From positions 392,498 through 456,497 of the forward strand of contig CAKOGP040001714.1 of NCBI GenBank assembly GCA_933822405.4: 64,000 nt of DNA, read 5' to 3'. The position numbers and the translations under genes were made by a program. Positions 53,478 to 62,002 of the stretch are shown piece by piece (within the stretch, counting starts at the first letter, position 1; every line of letters begins with the position of its first letter). This DNA comes from Cylindrotheca closterium (taxonomy: Eukaryota; Bacillariophyta; Bacillariophyceae; Bacillariales; Bacillariaceae). Under the pieces are notes generated by a model. The model searched no databases. It saw only the letters and a list, made by a program, of their open reading frames with translations, and was not told where the DNA came from.

Positions 53478-53951
53478 GTTCTTGTTGTTGGGCTACCACC
53501 AACCATAGCGAAAGAGCAGGGAGAGGACGATCCTATGCCCTCCTACAATCGATGTACGAATATATTATTGCATTTCTTTTCGTGACTGTGCAACGTTGGT
53601 CGAATGGATCGACCACTGCATGAAACGTCTTTCGTGTGTCAACAAAAATCGTTTGACTACTGCATGAATGAATGTCGATTGAATCTTTCAGAAGGTGCTG
53701 CTGCTGCTGCTTGAAGTGGTTCTAATGTTCTAATGTTACATATTTTAGTCAATCGTTGATCTATGACCGTAATAGCGAGTTTTGATCCGTGCATTTTTGA
53801 ATAGCATTGTGTTGATTGATACAGTAGTAGTAGCTTGCAAAGCAAGGTTCTGGGCTGCTATCCTGATGATGCCATCGGTGAAGCTGTGTAGTTTCTGTGG
53901 TATCACTGTAGCGCCCTTTTTTGCCTTCATTTAGTAAAGGTATATTCCTTC
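53478..53951. other. Spacer with no gene seen
   Basis: About 470 bp, no coding sequence, palindrome or repeat beyond GCTGCTGCTGCTGC at 53697-53710. Confidence 0.5.
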
Positions 53952-54407
53952 TTAAGGGCTCCCACCAGTCGCAGCATCATCGGTAGTAGTAGCATCCCAA
54001 TCGACTGTCATAGCTACTGCAACCAAGCTACCGCCTACCAATACAATCGTCAGCAGACTCCAACAGAATATTGATTTGCAGGAGAGCAAATTTTCTACAT
54101 CCGCCACACGGTATTCCTCCATGGCGGCTCGGTCTTTCATGGCAGTGACACCAGCAGCAGAGGTATGCTTGGCTTCTTGTGCCAGAAAGTAGGGCAGTGG
54201 GTTCTCGGGATCATAGGATTCAGAAGGAATAATCACTTCCTCTTGGAAGGATACATTCTTGCTCCTCCGTGGTCTGTTCTGGGACATGCGATCATTGCTG
54301 GGACCTTCAGGATCGGCAGATGTCGCATCTTGATGTGAATGACTGTTGCTCCCGTCCATTGACCTCTTTGCTTGATCATCAGAGGTCTTGGTTGTGTTGA
54401 TGGCCAT
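53952..54407 (-). CDS. Small single-pass membrane protein resembling a receptor without LRRs
   Basis: 151 residues. Residues 1-105 are polar (Ser, Asp, Gln, His, Arg), with a basic NRPRRSKNVSFQEE; residues 112-134 (SIFCWSLLTIVLVGGSLVAVAMT) are a membrane segment; only about 17 residues remain outside (WDATTTDDAATGGSP). The layout (disordered, then one membrane segment, then Thr/Asp-rich start of an outside part) is exactly that of the N-terminal quarter of the neighbouring LRR receptors, but the LRRs are absent and the frame ends in a stop. It may be a truncated paralogue still expressed, or an independent small protein. An intron leading to a lost ectodomain exon cannot be excluded; I saw no LRR coding downstream. 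Confidence 0.65.
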   Translation of the reverse strand: MAINTTKTSDDQAKRSMDGSNSHSHQDATSADPEGPSNDRMSQNRPRRSKNVSFQEEVIIPSESYDPENPLPYFLAQEAKHTSAAGVTAMKDRAAMEEYRVADVENLLSCKSIFCWSLLTIVLVGGSLVAVAMTVDWDATTTDDAATGGSP

Positions 54408-55528
54408 GATTGAACTCTACCGGTATTATTATTATTGCTTGAGTAAGCTGTTTGATTTGAATTGTGCTTTACGGTAGGTATTATACCGGTACACGTATGT
54501 CTGAATCAGATGACGGATTTGGAAGCTTCCACAGGACCTGAAACTGCGCAGCGGGTGTGAAAAGTTTGTCTGTGTCAACGATCGCTTCTTGGTGGGTCAA
54601 AATGTGTGGTCAACATCGCGCAGGTTCCGGAACTTGTACCCTTTGTACCGGACATTTTCACGCTCAGATCCACGTGGTTCGTCTGCGTACATCACTGATC
54701 AGCTTTTGAAATTCTTATTTAACGCCCCGGGACTTGAAGGTAAACCGGTCGCTAATTTTACCAACGACCAACGACTTCCAAGTTTTCTTTGTTTCACCGC
54801 GAAAAATCTCAGATTTAACGCCAGAGGTTTCCGGACGCTTTTAAAATATTTCACAAAGTTTTTTCGTTTCACTACCAAATTTCTATTTAATGCCACAAAA
54901 TTATCATTTAATGCCTACAAACGATGATTTTCCGGCCCAGCGTATTTGCCAACGACTTCAATTTTCGTTTCACCGCGGCGCATTCATGCTCTAGTAGGCT
55001 AGCTAGCGATTGTGACAAGAGTAAGAGTCATTTGAAATCAAATGATACTGTACTGGGTCGTCGTTTCAAAATGTGATTACGGTGGTACTCTTCCTGTCCA
55101 ACACCTTCGCCTCTCCAACACCCTTTGTTTCATCTAATATGATTCTTACAATAGTCAAACGCTATGTAAGGAACGACCGAAGATTGTTTATCACTCCTCG
55201 CCCCCAATAAGGCGGTACGCGATTCTTCAGAACTATTCATTACTTGTGTACCTATGTGGTTACAATACCTACATCCACGACGACCATACTTCATCGTCTG
55301 ATTTAGTTTCGCCTCTATAGTAAAGCTCTTACATCAGTCGAATGATTTGATATCAAGACCAGAAGAAGTTGCATAGGTATGTGATTTGTTATTGAAGCTA
55401 AATATAATGAATCTTTGTTTTCTGTTGACGATGACGTGTCTCCAATCAACTTTGTGAGCGCATAAAAGCTAGTAGGGCAAGCCACTTAGCTACCTACCTA
55501 CCCACCCACCTTCCTATCCTAGATTTTC
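54408..55528. other. Gene-free region with degenerate repeats
   Basis: 1.1 kb between the small membrane protein and the dehydrogenase gene. Two TACCGGTA palindromes (54418, 54484) and short repeats at 54718-54977 (described separately). No gene seen. Confidence 0.6.
54718..54977. repeat. Short degenerate repeats
   Basis: The word CCAACGACTTC(C)A(A)GTTTTC..GTTTCACCGCG occurs at 54768-54801 and 54949-54977, and TTTAACGCC/TTTAATGCC at about 54718, 54813, 54887 and 54907. The pieces alternate, suggesting a decayed tandem array. Confidence 0.5.
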
Positions 55529-56647
55529 TCATCTAGCACCAAGATTTTGTCGGCCACCATCAATAGCGATACATTCCCCAGTCATGAACCGAGCTTTGTT
55601 GGAAACCAAAAAGGCAATCAGTTCACCAACTTCCTTGGGGTCCCCTACCCGGCCTAAACTAGCGGATAATGGATGTGTCACGTTGACGCTCCGTTCCAAA
55701 AATGATTCATAGGCTTCCTCGTCCATTCCAGCTCTCTGGCATCGCGAAATAAGTGAGTGGATAAGAATCAGGCAGAGATGATGATGATGATTTCAAGATG
55801 GGTATGGTCGTGTGTCACAGTGAGAAATGAAAGAAAGAACAAGCAATAAAAGAAAAGATTCGTTTGAGAGACCGTCTTTGGGTATGAACACGCTTTTATG
55901 AGAAAATGGTGTTCCATCCTCATCATAGATAGGTTCGGGCCGTCGTGTCGCATCCGAAAGCAGAAAAGAGCAGATTGCATACAGTACAGTAGTCCAAGAA
56001 TAACGTACCCGATGAATATTCGTTTTGATGACACCAGGATTGACCGAGTTGACACGGATGCCATATGGTGCCAGATCCACAGACGCGCATCTTGTGAGTT
56101 GATCGACAGCTGCCTTGGACATGCAGTAGGTTGCACAAGCGGGAAATGATTGTAAGCCATTCACAGAACTGACCGTGACGATTGATGGATGAATAGCATG
56201 AAAGGCATCTTCCATAGATATATCAGCAGCAGCTTTCAAGGCTTCAGACGTCTTTTTCAAGAATGGTACAGCAGCCGTGATGATTTCAAATGGGATTTGT
56301 GTGTTGATCTTCATGTTGAACTGATAGTTTTCCAATGTTGTGGAGGGACCGCCGATCGCACCTCCACGCAAGGCACCGGCCGCATTCACGACTGTGGTCA
56401 AAGATCCACCCAATATCTGGACCGCTTCTGATACCACGCGTGGACAAGCACCGTCTTCCTCGGCAAGATCTATCGCAATGTATCCGACAATCGCTTTGTC
56501 GTCATCTTTAAGACTCTTCAATGCTTCTTCATCCCGTCCAGTGCCGACAACTGTTGCACCTTGTTCCGTCAAGACCTGACACGTAGCTCGACCGATGCCT
56601 GATGAAGCACCCGTGACTAGACATTTGCAACCCGCTAATGAAGTCAT
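55529..56647 (-). CDS. Short-chain dehydrogenase/reductase, two exons
   Basis: Exons 56009-56647 and 55529-55735, a 273-bp GT-AG intron in phase 0 (the longest seen here); 281 residues. The classical SDR pattern is complete: cofactor loop TGASSGIG at 12-19, NAAG at 88-91, catalytic Ser160/161 with Tyr174 and Lys178 (context ATYCMSKAA), and the [11 protein letters not shown] loop that covers the active site. The exon join gives [16 protein letters not shown], as in related oxidoreductases. The C-terminus ends [13 protein letters not shown], the usual family close. GxxxGxG and the Arg in VVGTGRD suggest NADP use (inference). Substrate unknown. No targeting peptide, so cytosolic. Confidence 0.93.
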
Positions 56648-57047
56648 AATACAACAATACAGATCGTAGAATTATTGCAATAGTAAAATAAAAATCTGTG
56701 TCGTGTGTTGCGGTTGCTCTGATGTCTCAGTGACAATGTTTCGACATTTTAAACACGAAAGCAGATGAAAATACTGGTAGAGGTGGAAGGTACTGTAATA
56801 GGGTCCTGTAGGAACGAAGCAATCGCTTCACAACTTCAACTATTTCAACGGTTGGGACAACGAAGCTTTGTTGTTCGCTTTGAGGTATCTCTCGACTCAC
56901 ATCATTATCAGGCAACGAGGAATCAGTTTTAAGTGTGGGGCGACAAATTCTAATTCTCCCATTGTGTTGCCAGCGGCAAACGACGCAGGGGCTGCTGGTG
57001 AACAACTGGAGACAATATCTCGCCATTCAAAGGCGAGACCTTGGGTA
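56648..57047. other. Divergent promoter spacer
   Basis: About 400 bp between the dehydrogenase (minus) and exchanger (plus) genes. An open frame upstream of 57048 lacks an ATG; an additional 5' exon of the exchanger gene cannot be excluded. Confidence 0.45.
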
Positions 57048-58979
57048 ATGTCGGGCCCTGAACGCGAATTTGTTGGGTCTCATAGTATGGGGAGAAACAT
57101 ACTGCTCGAAGTGTGGAGGTCTTTATCACTTCTATTCTACAACAAGATGTCTTGGCTTCTACTGTTGGGCCCAATTGTCTTAATCTGTGACTCAACAGAA
57201 CTGTTTGGAGAAGCCTTCTGTTTTGCCCTCTCGGGAATCGCCTTAATTCCCTGTGCAGAACGGTAAGTGTAATAAGACGCTATGGGTATGCCATACGGCG
57301 ACTGTCGATTTTTATTTTCAATTACAAACGGCTCTGATGCTTCAACATATCTGTGAAACACAATAGCTTATCATATGTTACCGAACAGGTCGCCGAGCAC
57401 ACGAATGGAACGATCGGTGCCTTGTTGAATGCAACATTTGGAAATGCGCCAGAAATGTTAATTGCAACTGCAGCCTTACGCTCTGGCTATTACCGCGTTG
57501 TCCAGCTTGCAATGCTTGGATCTATGCTTACAAATCTTTTATTTGTATTCGGTATGTCATGCGTGGTCGGTGGGTTGCGGTGGCAAGTTCAAGAGCTAAG
57601 AATGACCAGTGGCAATGTTAACGCTGGTCTCTTGCTTTTAGCCGTTTCTGGGTCACTACTTCCTGCCGCACTTGTCACATCGGGCCAAATTCAGGGAGCA
57701 TCTACCAAGAGCATGCCATCCCAACAAGAACTACAATTCAGTAGAATCAATGCAGCGATAATGATTTTCATGTATGGTTGTTTCCTTGTCTTCCAACTTG
57801 GTACACACAAAGAAGAGTTTGAAGATGACAATAACACAGTCACGATACCTACTGGAAAACAGGCAAGGCTGGGACCTCAAGATGTTGTACAGAGGGGGGG
57901 GGAAATGTACACGGGAAGAAATATTTTTTGCTTGCGGCTTTGGGGGAGGCTTTTGAGACGAGATTACCAACCTTCGTTGTCGTACACTGGAGACGTGGAG
58001 TTGTCAAATGCATCAAAAGCGTATGATAATCTTGACCTGCCGAATGGAGTAAGCAGAGAATTCTGTTTGGATGATTCGAAGAGTAGTATGAGCTTTGAAA
58101 GTTCGAGCAATTCATCAGGCAATAAGCTCCTTCTGCCCCGCAATGAACCGGCGCGTGATGTCACCTTTCACGATCATTATTTCGACGATTACTATGAGGA
58201 AAACGACAATTGCTCGAGGGTTGGGAGAAAGTCAGCAGCGCCGAAGTCTTTATTGGACAACGAAGCAAATTGTTTGTTGCCAGGAACCACTGTAAGGAAA
58301 AAGAACAAGAAGGATTTAAGACCCATGCTACCGCTTGGATTGGCAGATCCATCAGAAGAACCTCCTCGACGTAAGTCACGTTTATCACTTGAGGTCTTAC
58401 ACCGTTTCGCCAGTAATCATCGAGTTTTCCTCCTCAGGTGAAACGGCCCCTGAACCGCAAATCAGTTTTCGGGTTGGAATACTTTGGCTATTCGTTATCA
58501 CTATTGGTATTTCTGCGCTGAGTGATATTCTCGTAGACACAATTCATGGCTTTGCCTCTCGTCTTGAGCTCAGCGAAGTATTTACCTCTGTGATCATTGT
58601 TCCTTTCTTTTCAAATGTTGCGGAACAAGTTAGTGCAATTTTGTTTGCTTATCGAAACGAGATGGATTTGTGTGTGGGCGTCACAGTTGGAAGTGCTATT
58701 CAAGTTGCCATGTTTGTTTTGCCTGGCTGTGTCGTCATCGGAATGTTTGTTGACCGATCAATGACACTATATTTTCATGCTTATGAGACCGTCTGCCTCT
58801 TTCTGGCTGTTATTGTGGTTGCAGCCATACTACAACGCGGAACCACAAACTGGCTCGTAGGACTTACAATGGTTGGAATCTACACTATGATTGCTGCAGG
58901 GTTTTGGTTCCACGAATATGAGGACTTGTCTATCGATGCTGAGAGTATTAGAAACAGAAATACGACCACAAATGTTTGA
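57048..58979 (+). CDS. CAX-type cation/proton exchanger, three exons
   Basis: Exons 57048-57262, 57367-58370 and 58438-58979; GT-AG introns of 104 and 67 bp; 586 residues. Junctions rebuild CAERLSYVTEQVAEHTN and PPRRETAPEPQ, so the frame is sound. The alpha-1 repeat of the Ca2+/cation antiporter family is clear (LLNATFGNAPEMLIATAALR, GNAPE at 97-101), and the second half contains the alpha-2 counterpart (IIVPFFSNVAEQVSAILFAY, SNVAEQ 465-470). CAX proteins move Ca2+ or other divalent cations into vacuoles or across internal membranes in exchange for protons. A long acidic/Ser-rich loop (about 225-405) splits the halves; it includes a run of nine G (57894-57902) where slippage could occur. The start ATG is uncertain; the upstream frame has no ATG. 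Confidence 0.88.
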
Positions 58980-59153
58980 ATGCACCAGTCGAATATGCCA
59001 AATGCTATATTCTATTTCCTCTATTTTGCTGCAAGAAGCGTCAGATTCAACAACTTTGCAGTCAACTAATTTATCTTCCATCATTTCGAACTTGACCTTC
59101 TTTTTCGTTACATAAAATGAGAGCACCACGGTAGAGCTACAGGAATGAATCAA

Positions 59154-60464
59154 TTAGTCCAAGAATGCATGTGATACTTGCACGATGGCCCGTTCAAATG
59201 GCAATCGGATTTCTTGAGGATCGGACGAATTGTCAAAATATTCGACCACCACTCGCGGATCACCAGCCACGACGAGGTTGGAATAGCGGCCAGATATATT
59301 TTTAATTCCCAAGACGAGTCGCTTGCTTTCGTTTATGTGCATCGCTTCAAAGACGTGGATATCGCCTGTTTTGGTTGTCAAAGTAAAAAAGCATTGAATT
59401 TCCTCGATTTCCCCAGCTTCTAGGTTGTCGCGCATGTCATCGGCGCTGGACACACTAACAGAATGAATATCGAGCAACGAGACAGAGCGAGTCAAGATCT
59501 TTGTGTCTTTTCCACCACCCATCGTAGACCACTCGATCTCTGGTTGGAAAACTTGCAATGCATTGCATACGCCAGTTTTGAAATTCATTGTGACTGAACG
59601 ACCTTGCCAATCAGCTTTCTCTTCTTCGATGGTCAAAGATGGCTGATGGTAGACAAGTGCAAACCCGCTCTTGAGCAGTTCCTGTGATAATTGCCATTAT
59701 CACCGATAGAAAACAATGAGAGAAATAAAAATTAAAACCATTTTGAAATAAAATATCACGAAACTGACCTGAAGAAACTTTGTTGCAAATTCCTCACTAT
59801 AGTAGGACATCTTTTTCGGCGGCTTCTCAACCAAAATTACACCTTGTTCGGCTGTTCCGTTGCCTCTTTGTTGCCATGACTCGGGTAACATCACCTTCAG
59901 CGCATCTGGCAAAATATCACATCCTTCAAAGCTACCAAGCAGGTTTCTGTTTACCGTAGTATCCTCCCTTCGAATGTTTTCATCCTCTTCCAAATTCACT
60001 TCATCGTCATCGAGAAACAATGTGTTATCTCCTGCAGTATCACCTGACCTATGGGCGTCATCTTTAGTTTTGTTATCTTCATACATTTCCGGCTCATCGA
60101 AATGCTGGGTTGATGGAGGGGTATCGTCGTCTTGATTTTGACGTGCAGCCCCCGAACCATTGGTATCTTTGTCACTCTTGTCAGGAGTTGTGACACTGAT
60201 TCTTGTTCGGTGTTTCTTTTTTACCCGGGATTTCTTGTCGTCTTCGAACTTTGACTCTTGGTTATCCACTGCCATTGTTTCGCTCCCTTCTGAAATAGAA
60301 GCAGGGTTTGTTGGTACAGCAGTGCCAGGTGATTCTGCGGTTTCTGGTGTAGTCGGCACATCCTTCGTGCCAGGTGTTAAAAGTATGGTTTTACCACTTT
60401 CCGATGCTGTATTCACGGCATTGCCCTGCGCTGTCTTCTTCGACTTCCTCGAGAAAAAGCCCAT
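59154..60464 (-). CDS. Acidic protein with possible PH-like C-terminal domain, two exons
   Basis: Exons 59769-60464 and 59154-59681, an 87-bp GT-AG intron in phase 0; 407 residues. The N-terminal 190 residues are low-complexity and charged (Thr/Pro/Asp/Glu-rich, with a basic RVKKKHRTR). The segment LPDALKVMLPESWQ at about 185-200 begins an ordered part; the C-terminal half has alternating strands (GFALVYHQPSLTIEE, SVTMNFKTG, CFFTLTTKTGDIHVFEA, LVLGIKNISGRYSN) and a final helix, the layout of a PH-like fold. No invariant motif confirms it, so the function remains open. The MGFFSRKSKK start carries a possible N-myristoylation Gly2 followed by a basic stretch, which would suit a membrane-binding protein. 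Confidence 0.72.
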
Positions 60465-60654
60465 TGTTAGATGTTGGGAACCTCAAAAAGTGGTGTTGAC
60501 GTGCGTTCGTTTTGGCCTGTTGGATCGTGTTGGTTCATCTGCGCACTTTGAACTTCTCAACGTATACTGAATACTCTTGTCGCCACGCGGTCTGAAAATG
60601 CCCACAATACCGGTACACGTACTGTACCTACAGGTAGTACCGGTACTGTACTTG

Positions 60655-61341
60655 TGGTGCAGGTGCGCGTTAATTGGACCAGAGAGTGTCCGTCATTCGT
60701 ACATTTACAACTAGTTAACGACAATTACACAGCACCCGAGCGAGTGGACTTCCAAATACCACAGCCAACGGCTTGTGAAGTCTACTACTCAACCTGTGGA
60801 AGGCTTGATCAGCAAAACCGCCATTGTCAAGACACACTACAGTTGGAACGAAAATTGAAGTGCCACTAGTGGCATATCAGAGTGGGTATTTCCATGTTGG
60901 GAATTATCATCACTGATACTTGGGCCTTATACAAGCGAGCTACAAATACAACAGAGGCACAGAAAACCTTCCATTCCAACTTGCAGAGGAACTAATCAAC
61001 AACAGGTACGACAATCAACGGTCTTTACGAAAACCACCTCGAAATCCTACAGATTTATCCACGGTTTTTGGTAGTCCCACCACTGCAAGGAATGGGCTTG
61101 GAATCCACCTAACTCCAACAAAACGCAAGCGGAGGAGCAAAGGACAGGAAATGTGCAGCTATATCAAGTTAGATGCTGCATTGAGGGCTGTGGCAAGAAG
61201 ACAAGCTTCCAGTGTTCGGCTTGTGCGAATTTGACAGACAGAGAGGAAAGTCCAAATCACGAAAAATGCTACATATGCAGTCCTAAAATAAACCACGATT
61301 GCTGGCGGCAACACCTATTTGATAAACATTCTTCTAGATAA
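60655..61341 (+). pseudogene. piggyBac-type transposase relic, C-terminal part
   Basis: Reading across three frames gives the C-terminal third of a piggyBac (DDE_Tnp_1_7) transposase: YYSTCGRLDQQNRHCQD, LGIIITDTWALYK, LAEELINNRYD, then the terminal Cys/His finger (CCIEGCGKKTSFQCSAC, CYICSPKINHDCWRQHLFDKH). Three lesions interrupt it: an in-frame TAG at about 60868-60870, a one-base loss near 60981, and another frame shift near 61148. There is no catalytic core upstream, where the sequence turns into TACCGGTA-rich non-coding DNA, so this is a 5'-truncated, inactive copy. Identification rests on the order of motifs and the terminal Cys finger. Confidence 0.82.
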
Positions 61342-62002
61342 CCAATAGTCTATTTTACTTCTATTGTGTTCAAAAGTAGGTGTTTTGTCATGGTCGAAGT
61401 GTTTTTTTTGTGTTGTTGTTGTTTTTTGTGTTCATTTTGTACCAAGATGGTCCGTGCGTATATCCGATAGACACTCTAGAGATTCGCACACATCTTTTAA
61501 AAATCCCCATGTTTGTCATCGTACTCGTTTTCGTCCTGAATCTCTCGTACTCAATTTAACGGTTTATTAGACCCACGCAATCCACATTGTGGATTGAGGA
61601 GCCTGGGAAGGCTTTCGAATGATATCTGTTTGAGGAAATCGCCTCATTCAGCCATGGTTAGGATCACCATTGTCGTATCGATCTCCTGATTTTTCATGCC
61701 ACAATTTCGGAGTTTGGATGCGCACCGAAGGCTAATCATGTCGCAGCGTTAACTAAATCGTTCGCCAGCGAAGGCTAAACGGCAGACATGTCATGCGTGC
61801 AACCATCCGTGCCATGTTTATATACAGCTCTCAATATGAGATGCTTCAACATTTAGGGCTAAATTATTTGAAGTTACCAGATATCACCAAGGTTCGCCTT
61901 CTGGTGATTCTCTCCGGTGATTTCTGACTTCAAGTCCGACACAATTCGACTCTGAAACCAAACAACACATCAAAAAAAAAGTCAACACATCATCGCATCA
62001 CA
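61342..62002. other. Spacer and probable 5' LTR region of the copia element
   Basis: Contains G/T-rich DNA to about 61440, then a candidate 5' LTR. A short inverted repeat (CAATCCACA-T-TGTGGATTG, 61578-61596) lies at a possible LTR start (TGTGGATTG at 61588), and a TTTATATA box at 61817-61824 fits an LTR promoter. LTR limits cannot be fixed without the 3' LTR, which is outside the window. Confidence 0.35.
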
